DNA of 55,793 bases from JANSYP01 sp038751255 (GTDB lineage: Bacteria; Pseudomonadota; Alphaproteobacteria; Rhodobacterales; Rhodobacteraceae), in assembly GCA_038751255.1 (NCBI GenBank), contig JBCDGN010000011.1, forward strand, positions 1 through 55,793. Direction: 5' to 3'. Below, piece by piece: positions 8,855 through 16,973 of this stretch (position 1 is the first letter of the stretch; each line of letters starts with the position of its first letter). Position numbers and translations under genes: made by a program. The notes beneath the pieces are model-generated. The model saw nothing but the letters and a program-made list of their open reading frames with translations, was not told the origin of the DNA and did not search any database.

Positions 8855-9919
8855 ATGGACGACGATACCTCTCATCTATTTGACGACCACAACGACCGCT
8901 CTCGCGAAGTTTTTCGGCGTGTTGTCGAGGGCTATTTGGCATCGGGCGAACCGGTGGGCTCGCGCACGCTGACGCGGGAGATGAGCGAGAAGGTCAGCGC
9001 CGCGACGATCCGGAATGTCATGCAAGACCTTGAATATCTTGGTCTGATCGACAGCCCGCATATCTCCGCGGGACGGGTACCAACCGAGAAAGGCTTGCGC
9101 ATTTTCGTCGATGGCTTTCTTGAGGTTGCCGATCTGACCGAGGCCGACCGGGAACAGATCGACACCACTCTGGGTGAGCAGGCGGGCGATATCGGTGGGC
9201 TTCTCGATTCGGTGGGGGCTGCGCTTTCGGGCGTCACGCAGGGCGCGAGCCTGGTTTTGACGCCGAAACATGAAGCGCCGATTCGGCATATCGAGTTTGT
9301 GAGCCTCGCCCCGGATCGTGCGCTGGTGGTCTTGGTCTTTGCCGATGGGAATGTGGAGAACCGTATCTTTGCGCCCCCCATTGGATCGACGGCTTCGGCC
9401 ATGCAGGAAGCAGCGAATTTCCTCAATGCGGTGCTTGCAGGGCGCACGGTAAGTGAGTTGCGTCAGGTCATGGAGACAGAGATCGCCCGCCGCCGGCAAG
9501 AGATCGACGTGATCGCCCGCCAAATGGTGGAGAGCGGCCTGGCGGTCTGGGAAAACGAAGGTAGCGGCCGTGAGCGGCTCATTGTTCGGGGCCGGTCGCA
9601 TCTTTTGGACGCACAGAGCACAGAAGATCTCGAAAAGGTGCGGATTCTATTTGACGATCTGGAGCGTAAGCGCGATATCGCCGACTTCTTGGAGCTTACC
9701 GAGAGCGGCGAAGGTGTGCGCATCTTTATCGGATCCGAAAACAAACTCTTTTCACTTTCGGGTTCCTCTTTGGTGGTGTCTCCTTATATGAACGCGGACC
9801 GTAAGATACTTGGTGCAGTAGGTGTGATCGGGCCAACACGTCTGAATTATGGCCGGATCGTTCCGATCGTGGACTACACGGCGCAATTGGTCGGGAAACT
9901 CCTGTCCGACCGCGCCTAG
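8855..9919 (+). CDS. hrcA: Heat-inducible transcription repressor HrcA
   Basis: HrcA represses chaperone operons by binding CIRCE inverted repeats. The open frame extends far upstream, but those codons are antisense to rph. The real start is the ATG at 8855 (or the GTG just before it at 8852), giving 354 residues. The winged helix-turn-helix lies in about residues 15-80: EPVGSRTLTREMSEKVSAATIRNVMQDLE followed by the HISAGRVPTEKGLRIFVD signature. The C-terminal part contains the conserved IGPTRLNYGRIVPIVDY. I see no CIRCE element in front of it. It precedes grpE by 11 bp. Confidence 0.95.
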   Translation: MDDDTSHLFDDHNDRSREVFRRVVEGYLASGEPVGSRTLTREMSEKVSAATIRNVMQDLEYLGLIDSPHISAGRVPTEKGLRIFVDGFLEVADLTEADREQIDTTLGEQAGDIGGLLDSVGAALSGVTQGASLVLTPKHEAPIRHIEFVSLAPDRALVVLVFADGNVENRIFAPPIGSTASAMQEAANFLNAVLAGRTVSELRQVMETEIARRRQEIDVIARQMVESGLAVWENEGSGRERLIVRGRSHLLDAQSTEDLEKVRILFDDLERKRDIADFLELTESGEGVRIFIGSENKLFSLSGSSLVVSPYMNADRKILGAVGVIGPTRLNYGRIVPIVDYTAQLVGKLLSDRA

Positions 9920-9930
9920 GAGGATTGAGC

Positions 9931-10593
9931 ATGGTGAACCCAAAAGACGATGCAGATCAGGGTCATGGCCACAGCGGTGCAACAAATGCATCGGCTCCTG
10001 GTGAGAGTTCGGAGACCATCGATATTGAAGCGCTCGCCAAGGAATTTGCAGCCTCTGATGCGGATACAGACGCGCTCGGGATCGATGCACATGGCAAGCT
10101 CGAAGAGGCAGAGACGGGCTATCAGACCGAAATCAACGCGCTTAGGGCAGAGCGGGACGATATGCGCGACCGGTTCATGCGGGCGCTCGCGGATGCCGAA
10201 AACGCGCGGAAGCGGGGTGAACGCGACCGGCGCGAAGGCGAGCAATACGGTGGCTCGAAACTGGCGCGCGACCTATTGCCGGTTTTCGACAATCTCCAAC
10301 GTGCGCTGGATGCAGCACCCGCTGAGGCCGAAGGGGCTCATAAGGCGCTGGTCGAGGGAGTGGAACTGACCATGCGCGAATTGGTCAATATTTTCGCCAA
10401 GCACTCGATCACGAAGATCTCTCCGGAAAAGGGCGCACAGTTCGACCCGCAACTTCATCAGGCGATGTTCGAAGCCCCTGTGCCGGGCACACGAGCGGGT
10501 GAGATAATAGAGGTTATGACCGAAGGTTTCATGTTGCACGACCGGCTTTTGCGTCCAGCGCAAGTGGGCGTGTCCTCTACGCCGGCGAGCTAG
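9931..10593 (+). CDS. grpE: Nucleotide exchange factor GrpE (HSP70 cofactor)
   Basis: GrpE releases ADP from DnaK. I chose the ATG at 9931 because TAGGAGG at 9917-9923 is well placed, giving 220 residues. The first 60 residues are acidic and low in complexity. Then follow a long helix (about residues 65-110, with RDRFMRALADAENARKR) and the beta-domain ending in VMTEGFMLHDRLLRPAQVGVS, both diagnostic. It shares a transcript with hrcA, which links repression and chaperone supply. dnaK is not in the window. Confidence 0.95.
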   Translation: MVNPKDDADQGHGHSGATNASAPGESSETIDIEALAKEFAASDADTDALGIDAHGKLEEAETGYQTEINALRAERDDMRDRFMRALADAENARKRGERDRREGEQYGGSKLARDLLPVFDNLQRALDAAPAEAEGAHKALVEGVELTMRELVNIFAKHSITKISPEKGAQFDPQLHQAMFEAPVPGTRAGEIIEVMTEGFMLHDRLLRPAQVGVSSTPAS

Positions 10594-10700
10594 GATCCCG
10601 GGGTAGCTTTCCGCGCTGCGGCAATCTGCATCGCAGTGCAGAATATCTCTAAGCTTTGTTACAGTTGAGGCGTACACTTCTTTCCCACAAGGAGTCGCTT
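10594..10700 (+). promoter_or_regulatory. Leader/promoter gap before the fabI-like gene
   Basis: This 107-bp gap separates grpE from the fabI-like gene. It contains a small inverted repeat, TCTGCA/TGCAGA at 10625-10630 and 10637-10642 with a 6-nt loop and no T-run, and a good ribosome site (AAGGAG, 10689-10694) before the ATG at 10701. It probably holds the promoter of the four-gene acyl/phosphotransacylase unit, but I cannot name -35/-10 boxes with confidence. Confidence 0.35.
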
Positions 10701-11465
10701 ATGTTTTCCTTAGAAGGACAAAAGGCGCTGGTGGTCGGCGTCGCAAATGAGGCTTCAATTGCTTACGGCGTGGCCAAGGCGCTGCATTCGCAAGGCGCAG
10801 AGCTCGCGATTACCTACCTCAATGAAAAAGCCGAGCCCTATGTGCGACCCCTGGCAGAAGAGTTGGAGGCGCCGATCATTGCGCCATTGAATGTCTCTGA
10901 AGATGCGCAACTGGATGCACTTTTCGATGAAATAACAGAGCGTTGGGGACAGCTTGATACGCTTGTGCATTCAATCGCCTATTGCCCCAAGGAAGATCTG
11001 CTTGGTCGGGTGGTGGACACATCGCGCGAGGGCTTCGGGATTGCCATGGACATTTCGGTCCATTCCTTCCTCCGGTTGGTCAGCAAGTCGGAGCCCTTGA
11101 TGCCCAATGGCGGCACCTGTATGACGATCAGCTTCTATGGCGCTGAGAAGGTTGTCGAGAACTACAACATCATGGGTCCAGTGAAGGCAGCTTTGGAATC
11201 GGTCACGCGCTACACTGCAGCAGAGCTTGGGCCAAAAGGCATCTCTGTCCACGCGCTCTCCCCGGGACCTTTGAAGACCCGCGCCGCGTCGGGCATTGGC
11301 CATTTCGATGAGATGATGGCCACTGCAGCGGCAGAAGCACCCACTCACCAACTGGCAAGTATTGAAGATGTCGGGGCTTATGCCGCTTTCCTGGCAAGCC
11401 GCGAAGCAAAGAATATCACGGGCGCCGTGCATTACATCGACGGCGGCTATCATATCGTCGGCTAG
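10701..11465 (+). CDS. fabI: FabI-like enoyl-[acyl-carrier-protein] reductase (SDR fold)
   Basis: FabI reduces trans-2-enoyl-ACP with NADH. The 254-residue protein shows the FabI-type cofactor region GVANEASIAYGVAKAL and the active-site pair Tyr155-x6-Lys162 in ENYNIMGPVKAALE. Compared with the usual alphaproteobacterial YYGAEKV sequence, this protein has FYGAEKV, so the residue matching E. coli Tyr146 is Phe145. That may mean a paralog with another enoyl substrate. The ATG at 10701 was chosen for its ribosome site; upstream codons lack one. It lies 39 bp before the DUF3141 gene, so its job may concern enoyl-CoA/ACP metabolism with that cluster rather than bulk lipid synthesis. Confidence 0.85.
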   Translation: MFSLEGQKALVVGVANEASIAYGVAKALHSQGAELAITYLNEKAEPYVRPLAEELEAPIIAPLNVSEDAQLDALFDEITERWGQLDTLVHSIAYCPKEDLLGRVVDTSREGFGIAMDISVHSFLRLVSKSEPLMPNGGTCMTISFYGAEKVVENYNIMGPVKAALESVTRYTAAELGPKGISVHALSPGPLKTRAASGIGHFDEMMATAAAEAPTHQLASIEDVGAYAAFLASREAKNITGAVHYIDGGYHIVG

Positions 11466-11504
11466 CTTTTGGCTCGCTCTTCTACACCTGAAAGGAGCGG
11501 TACT

Positions 11505-13826
11505 ATGACCATCAGAAACGGCCATCCCGGCACTCTGGCAGAAACTGTTCTCACCGCCCTGAGCGAACAGTCCGAGTTTCTGCAGACCACCGCGACCCGG
11601 CGCGGTACCCGAGCGTTTGAGACGTTCTCGGCAGAGACAAATCGCAATTTGCGCGCGATCATCGAGATTGCGACGGATCTGCAGAGCCTCAACACCACGA
11701 TGAGCACCGGCCGCGCGTTTGCGGATTATGTAAAAGACGCCATGCAGCGCGGGGTTCTATTTGCTGATGCATTGCGGCAATGGTCCGACACGATCATCGC
11801 TCATAACCAAAATGGTGCACCGCCGGTTTTGATCTATGAAAGCGAGCTGGTGAAAGACGGGCGCGATTTGCCACGTCCCTGCAACTACTTCCTGCTGAAG
11901 ATCACGCCTCCGGACGGCATAGTGATCGACGAAACCAAGCGACCTTATGTGATCATCGATCCGCGCGCGGGCCACGGTGGCGGGATCGGTGGGTTCAAAA
12001 AGGACAGCCAGGTGGGTGTGGCACTGAAAGCCGGTCACCCTGTCTATTTCGTCGCCTTTCGTCAGATGCCAGAGCCAGGTCAGACACTGGCGCATGTGAC
12101 CGATGCAGAGGCTGCGTTTTTGCGGATCATCGAAGAGGCACATCCCGACGCACCAAAACCGGTGGTGATCGGCAATTGCCAAGGTGGCTGGGCGACTGCG
12201 ATTTTGGCCGCGGCCAACCCGGATCTGACTGGCCCGATCATCCTCAATGGGGCGCCGATGTCCCATTGGGGTGGGAAGGTCGGCCAAGACTTGATGCGGT
12301 ATTCTGGGGGACTCACCGGTGGTGTTCTGCCGGCCATGGTTGCAGGCGATATGGCGGGCGGCATTTTCGATGGGGCCTATCTGGTCGATAATTTCGAGAA
12401 GCTGAACCCAGGTCGGAACTATTTCGGCAAGTTTTTCGACCTCTACCGTACTGTCGACACGGGCGTGCCGCGGTTCTTGGGGTTTGAGCGTTGGTGGGGC
12501 GGCTTCATGCTGATGACCACCGAAGAGATCACCTGGATCATCGATGAGCTTTTTGTGGGCAACAAGCTTGCGAAGAACCAAGCGCAGATCGAGCCAGGCC
12601 GTCCGATCGATCTTAAGAAAATCCGCGCGCCCATCATCTGTTTCGCCAGCCACGGCGATAACATCACACCGCCCGCACAGGCGCTCAACTGGATCATGGA
12701 CACGTATACAAGTGAGCTCGAGATCGAAGTACAGGGGCAGCGGATCCTTTACATGCTCCACGATGAAGTTGGGCATTTGGGCATTTTCGTCTCCGGCAAG
12801 ATTGCCAATCGCGAACACAGTCAGATGGCCGAAACTTTGGCCAATATCGAAGTTTTGGCGCCGGGACTCTTTGAATTGGTGATCGAGGATGTGCAGGGTC
12901 ACGGTCAAGAAAAGAGCTTCCGCTTTTCGATCGCGCGCCGGAAATTCGCCGATATCGAGGCGGCCACTGGCGGACGCCGGGATGAAGCTGATTTTGCGGC
13001 CGTGGCGCGCATCTCTGAAGGGCTGGAGACAGCCTACGACAGCACAGTACGGCCCTTTATACGGGCGGCGGCCAGCCCTGACATGGGAGATGCGCAGCGC
13101 CGCATGCATCCGATGCGCCTCGGCCGCGAGATGTTTCAAAGTGGCATGCCGGGCATGAAGCAGGTCGAAAACCTCGCTGCCCAGACGCGAGATGTCCGGA
13201 CGCCTGCTGATCCAGACAATCCCTTCCTGAAAGCAGAGGCGCTTTGGGGCGAGATGATCCAGCAGGGCTTCGATGTGATGCGCGACATGCGCGAAGCAAT
13301 GATCGAGATGACTTTCTTTGGGATCTACGGCTCGCCCGCGATGCGGTTGTTTGGGGCAAGCCGAAATCAGGAGCGCAGCAAGAAAAACAAAAACCGTTTA
13401 GGCGATTTGCCAGAGGTGCAGATGATGCTGGCGCGTGTCGGCGAAGGCGGTCTGGCCGAAGGTATCGTGCGTGCGTTGATTTTGGCGGCCGCCACGCGTC
13501 CGGATCTCCGCAGTGATCGTTTGGAGCGATCGATCAAGGTGATGCACAGCCACGAACCCATGGCTTCGATGAGCGTCGATCAACGGATCGAATTGATCCA
13601 CGGACAGACGGTGATCGCGCATTTCGCACCAGAAGCTGCACTTGCCGCCTTGCCGAAGCTGGTGACCACGCAAAAGGACCGCGAAGTGATGATGGAACTG
13701 GTGCGCTATGTGGTCGGACCAGAGGACGACATGACGGACGCAACCCGAAGCTACTTCAAAACCTTGGAGACGCTTCTTGATTTGCCAGAAAACCCCGATG
13801 GCGCCCCGGCAGCCGCGGCAGAGTGA
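11505..13826 (+). CDS. DUF3141 protein, PHA-synthase-like alpha/beta hydrolase with Cys nucleophile
   Basis: A 773-residue protein of the DUF3141 family, often labelled 3-hydroxyalkanoate synthetase-like. The start is the ATG at 11505 behind AAAGGAG (11491-11497). The alpha/beta-hydrolase core (about residues 90-470) shows the lipase box G-N-C-Q-G with Cys225, a candidate Asp385 in SHGDNITPP and a candidate His424 in EVGHLGIFVSGK. This Cys-Asp-His set matches the pattern of PHA synthases (GxCxG) rather than Ser hydrolases. The C-terminal about 300 residues are helical and of unknown role. There is no signal peptide, so it is cytoplasmic. The substrate is unknown; position between a reductase and a hydratase-Pta fusion points to acyl-CoA or polyester chemistry. 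True polymerase activity is unproven. Confidence 0.82.
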   Translation: MTIRNGHPGTLAETVLTALSEQSEFLQTTATRRGTRAFETFSAETNRNLRAIIEIATDLQSLNTTMSTGRAFADYVKDAMQRGVLFADALRQWSDTIIAHNQNGAPPVLIYESELVKDGRDLPRPCNYFLLKITPPDGIVIDETKRPYVIIDPRAGHGGGIGGFKKDSQVGVALKAGHPVYFVAFRQMPEPGQTLAHVTDAEAAFLRIIEEAHPDAPKPVVIGNCQGGWATAILAAANPDLTGPIILNGAPMSHWGGKVGQDLMRYSGGLTGGVLPAMVAGDMAGGIFDGAYLVDNFEKLNPGRNYFGKFFDLYRTVDTGVPRFLGFERWWGGFMLMTTEEITWIIDELFVGNKLAKNQAQIEPGRPIDLKKIRAPIICFASHGDNITPPAQALNWIMDTYTSELEIEVQGQRILYMLHDEVGHLGIFVSGKIANREHSQMAETLANIEVLAPGLFELVIEDVQGHGQEKSFRFSIARRKFADIEAATGGRRDEADFAAVARISEGLETAYDSTVRPFIRAAASPDMGDAQRRMHPMRLGREMFQSGMPGMKQVENLAAQTRDVRTPADPDNPFLKAEALWGEMIQQGFDVMRDMREAMIEMTFFGIYGSPAMRLFGASRNQERSKKNKNRLGDLPEVQMMLARVGEGGLAEGIVRALILAAATRPDLRSDRLERSIKVMHSHEPMASMSVDQRIELIHGQTVIAHFAPEAALAALPKLVTTQKDREVMMELVRYVVGPEDDMTDATRSYFKTLETLLDLPENPDGAPAAAAE

Positions 13827-13844
13827 TCGAGAAAACCACCTGTT

Positions 13845-15227
13845 ATGACAAAAGTCTTCCGAAATACGCCCTATGACCAGCTTGAGATTGGGATGGTGGC
13901 AGAGGTGCACCGTCTTTGCGCCGCCGATGATTTCTTCATCTTCGCCAATAGCTCGGGCAACCTTAATCCGATGCATCTGCCGCATCTGGATGGCGACGAC
14001 AATGGCCAGAACGAGGCCTTCGCGCCCGCACTTTGGTTGGCCTCGTTGATCTCGGCCGTTTTGGGCAACGAATTGCCAGGGCCGGGAACGCTTTACCACT
14101 CTCAATCGTTGACCTTTTATGCCCGTGCGCAAGCGGGCGACCAACTGGTGGCTCGGGTCAAACTGACAGAGAAGCGTGAAGACAATCTGGTCGTCTTTGA
14201 GACGCAGGTGTCCTCTTCCAACGGCACCTTGCTGGTCGATGGAGAAGCAGTTGTGATTGCGCCGTCCAAAGACCTCAGCTTTGAGGCGGTTGAAGTACCG
14301 GGGCTCACGCTGCAATCCCATGTCCATTTTGATCAGATGATCGAACAGGCGCGGCCGCTCGCTCCGCTCAAGACCGCCGTGATCTGCCCAGAAGAGCCCA
14401 ATTCGCTGGGCGGTGCACTTTTGGCAATGGAAGACACCTTGATCGCGCCGATCCTGATCGGAGATGCGGCTCTGATCCACGACACCGCGAAGGAGCTTGG
14501 CAAATCCCTGGACGGCGCAGAAATCATCGATGTCAGCGATCACCATGCGGCTGCCAGTATGGGCGTCTTGTTGGTAAATGAGGGCCGGGCTCATGCTTTG
14601 ATGAAAGGCCATATGCACACCGATGTGCTGCTGGGACAGGTGGTCAAACGCGAAGGCGGGCTGCGCACCGGGCGGCGGCTCTCCCATATCTTTGTGATGG
14701 ATGTGCCGGGTCTGCCGAACCTGCTTTTGGTCAGCGATGCCGCGATCAACATTGCCCCTGATTTGGAAACCAAGGTCAGCATCATACAAAACGCTATCGA
14801 TCTGGCGGTCTCTATTGGAATTGAGATGCCAAAGGTGGGTGTGCTTTCCGCAGTTGAAACGGTGAACCCGAAGATGCCGTCCACTTTAGATGCGGCGGCG
14901 CTGTCGAAAATGGCCGAACGTGGCCAGATCAAAGGCGGTGTGGTAGATGGTCCGCTCGCGATGGACAATGCCATCGATATGGGTGCGGCGCGCACCAAGG
15001 GGATCAAGTCGTTGGTCGCGGGGCAGGCCGACATTCTGATCCCCCCCAATATCGAGAGCGCCAACATGCTCGCCAAGGAACTGACCTTTGTCGCTCATGC
15101 AGAAGGCGGGGGCATCGTGATGGGCGCCAAATGCCCGATCATCCTCACCTCGCGATCCGACAATGACAAAACCCGGTTGGCGTCTTGCGCGGTGGCCGCG
15201 CTCTATGTGGAAAGCTTACGGCGATGA
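13845..15227 (+). CDS. Bifunctional MaoC-like hydratase / phosphate acyltransferase fusion
   Basis: A 460-residue fusion. Residues about 1-150 are a MaoC hot-dog domain. Its hydratase loop reads SGNLNPMHL (Asn39, Asn41, His44), whereas active R-hydratases have G-D-x-N-P-x-H, so the catalytic Asp is replaced by Asn. Residues about 160-455 are a phosphate acetyl/butyryltransferase domain, with PLAMDNAIDMGAARTKGI, QADILIPPNIESANMLAKEL and GAKCPIILTSRSDN. The Pta part would convert acyl-CoA and phosphate into acyl phosphate, which the next gene (ackA) can turn into acid and ATP. The stop overlaps the ackA start as ATGA. Fusions of this kind are annotated in Rhodobacterales; the natural substrate is not established. 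Confidence 0.88.
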   Translation: MTKVFRNTPYDQLEIGMVAEVHRLCAADDFFIFANSSGNLNPMHLPHLDGDDNGQNEAFAPALWLASLISAVLGNELPGPGTLYHSQSLTFYARAQAGDQLVARVKLTEKREDNLVVFETQVSSSNGTLLVDGEAVVIAPSKDLSFEAVEVPGLTLQSHVHFDQMIEQARPLAPLKTAVICPEEPNSLGGALLAMEDTLIAPILIGDAALIHDTAKELGKSLDGAEIIDVSDHHAAASMGVLLVNEGRAHALMKGHMHTDVLLGQVVKREGGLRTGRRLSHIFVMDVPGLPNLLLVSDAAINIAPDLETKVSIIQNAIDLAVSIGIEMPKVGVLSAVETVNPKMPSTLDAAALSKMAERGQIKGGVVDGPLAMDNAIDMGAARTKGIKSLVAGQADILIPPNIESANMLAKELTFVAHAEGGGIVMGAKCPIILTSRSDNDKTRLASCAVAALYVESLRR

Positions 15228-16399
15228 GCTCTGTCCTCACGCTGAACGCTGGGTCGTCGTCGATCAAGTTTTCGGTCTATGCGCCGGGACAAGACGTGCC
15301 AGAGATGTTGGCCGAGGGTCAGATCGAAAGCCTCTATTCCTTCGCGGGTCTTCTCACGCTGAGATGGCGCGGTGAAAAGACAAAGACCGAGCTTGGCCAG
15401 GCCGATCATGCCGAAGGTGTGCAGGCTATTCTCGAGGCGGTTTCCCCTGTGCTCGACGGGGCTGAGGTGTCTGCCATCGGACACCGCATTGTCCATGGTG
15501 GCACGATCTATGAAGCGCCTGTGGTCCTGAACGACAGGGTGATGAAAAACCTCGAACAGTTTCAGCCGCTCGCACCACTGCACCAGCCCAACAACCTCGC
15601 CGCGGTTCGTGCCGCCATCGCTGCTTTCCCTGGGGCGATCCAGGTGGGGTGTTTCGACACCGCCTTTCATCGCGGCCATCCTTGGGTGAACGACAGCTTT
15701 GCGCTGCCGCGGAAATACTATGACCAAGGCGTGCGTCGCTATGGCTTCCACGGGTTGAGCTATGACTATATCTCGGGCGCCCTGGCAGAGCTTGATGAGC
15801 ATGCAGGCGGGCGCAGCGTGGTTTGCCATCTGGGCAACGGTGCCTCGATGTGTGCGATCAAGGGCGGCAAGTCGGTGGCCTCGACGATGGGGTTTTCCGC
15901 GCTGGACGGATTGCCCATGGGCACACGCTGCGGACAACTGGATCCCGGTGTGATCCTCTATCTGATGGATCAAGAGGCGCTGAGTTCCAAAGAGATCACC
16001 CACATTCTCTACAAAGAAAGCGGGCTGAAAGGACTGTCGGATCTGTCCAATGATATGCGCACGCTTGAGGCCGCGGGTACACCTGAAGCGGCGCAAGCCA
16101 TTGAGTATTTTGTGTTTCACGTGCGCCGCCAGTTGGGCGCGTTGGCTACGGTTCTGGGTGGGGTCGACACAGTCGTCTTTACGGGGGGCATCGGCGAGCA
16201 TTCCAGCTTGGTCCGCGCAGAGGTCTGCAAAGGCATGGAATGGATCGGGATTGCAATCGACGCCGCTGCCAATGAGGCCCATGCACCGGTGATCTCCACT
16301 GGTGCCGTCACAGTGCGCGTGATCCCCACCAATGAGGAGTTGGTGATTGCCCGAGCCGCTTTGGCGGCGCTCAATGAAACCGCTGCCGCAGCCGAGTGA
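15224..16399 (+). CDS. ackA: Acetate/propionate-family kinase AckA
   Basis: This kinase interconverts acyl phosphate and ADP with carboxylate and ATP. The 391-residue protein begins SSVLTLNAGSSSIKFSVY, the nucleotide-binding phosphate-1 motif. It also shows GHRIVHGG, RRYGFHGLSYDYI, HLGNGASMCAI and FTGGIGEHSSLVR, all family signatures. The ATG at 15224 overlaps the upstream TGA, so it is coupled to the Pta fusion. Substrate could be acetyl, propionyl or butyryl phosphate. Its last 29 bp overlap the convergent glycosyltransferase-like gene. Confidence 0.94.
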   Translation: MSSVLTLNAGSSSIKFSVYAPGQDVPEMLAEGQIESLYSFAGLLTLRWRGEKTKTELGQADHAEGVQAILEAVSPVLDGAEVSAIGHRIVHGGTIYEAPVVLNDRVMKNLEQFQPLAPLHQPNNLAAVRAAIAAFPGAIQVGCFDTAFHRGHPWVNDSFALPRKYYDQGVRRYGFHGLSYDYISGALAELDEHAGGRSVVCHLGNGASMCAIKGGKSVASTMGFSALDGLPMGTRCGQLDPGVILYLMDQEALSSKEITHILYKESGLKGLSDLSNDMRTLEAAGTPEAAQAIEYFVFHVRRQLGALATVLGGVDTVVFTGGIGEHSSLVRAEVCKGMEWIGIAIDAAANEAHAPVISTGAVTVRVIPTNEELVIARAALAALNETAAAAE

Positions 16400-16973
16400 G
16401 ATCGGCGGCGGTATCGACATCGCCCAGTGTCGCAGCAAAGCCGGTCCGGCAAGAACCCAGGCTCGCGACGCTATCCGATAGTGCCTCTGGGCGCGACCAA
16501 CGCACGTTCTGGAAGAGGCTTGGGGGCGGGGGACGACGACCGGCCCAACCGACCGACCAATAGCCGCCATCCTCGGCCGGTCCAAAAACCGCGTCATTGC
16601 GACCGAGGAGTTTTAGGGCCTCGGCGATCTCTGACGGCCCAACCCCTGGAATGTCTGCACCGATGATCAGCCGTGGCCCTGGCGGAGCAGAACGGAGGAT
16701 GCGGCCCATTCGGTCGCCCAGATCCCCCTGACCTTGGGCCACGCGCGGCAGAGACGCGGGCCAGACCCGGCTAGCGAGACCTTCCCGATCAGGGGAAACA
16801 GCCAAAATCACCTGCCAGCGCGGGTCTTGCAGGCGACGAAGAAGCCGCGCGGTTTGATGACGAAACCACCAAGCGGCGGGGACCATGCCGATCTCGCGCC
16901 CCAACCGGGTTTTCACGCGTCCGGGCCTTGGTTCTTTGACCATGACAAAGACGCGCGCGCGCCTGTTAGGCAA
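16371..16973 (-). CDS. DUF2064 / TIGR04282-type glycosyltransferase-like protein
   Basis: A 200-residue protein with a nucleotidyl/glycosyl-transferase A-like fold. The N-terminus RVFVMVKEPRPGRVKTRLG matches the family pattern (FxKxPxPGxVKTRL). GDLGDRM, LIIGADIPGV (a DxD-like position) and DAVFGPAEDGGYWSVG follow in the expected order. Some relatives sit in arsenosugar biosynthesis clusters, but no such genes are near, so that role is not supported here. No ATG fits; the TTG at 16973 overlaps the dapE stop by 8 bp, which suggests coupling. It overlaps ackA by 29 bp tail to tail. Confidence 0.82.
   Translation of the reverse strand: MPNRRARVFVMVKEPRPGRVKTRLGREIGMVPAAWWFRHQTARLLRRLQDPRWQVILAVSPDREGLASRVWPASLPRVAQGQGDLGDRMGRILRSAPPGPRLIIGADIPGVGPSEIAEALKLLGRNDAVFGPAEDGGYWSVGWAGRRPPPPSLFQNVRWSRPEALSDSVASLGSCRTGFAATLGDVDTAADLTRLRQRFH

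Noticed and set aside
11757..13139. 460-codon open frame on the minus strand opposite the DUF3141 gene
   Set aside because: No recognisable protein pattern, and it lies fully antisense to a well supported gene; long antisense frames are common in G+C-rich DNA. The same applies to 13398-14789, 15203-16597 and 18207-19226 on the minus strand.
16113..16128. Third parS-like sequence (TGTTTCACGTG start) inside ackA
   Set aside because: Only the first 11 bases match; the right arm reads GCGCCG-like instead of AAACA, for 12 of 16 matches and no palindrome.
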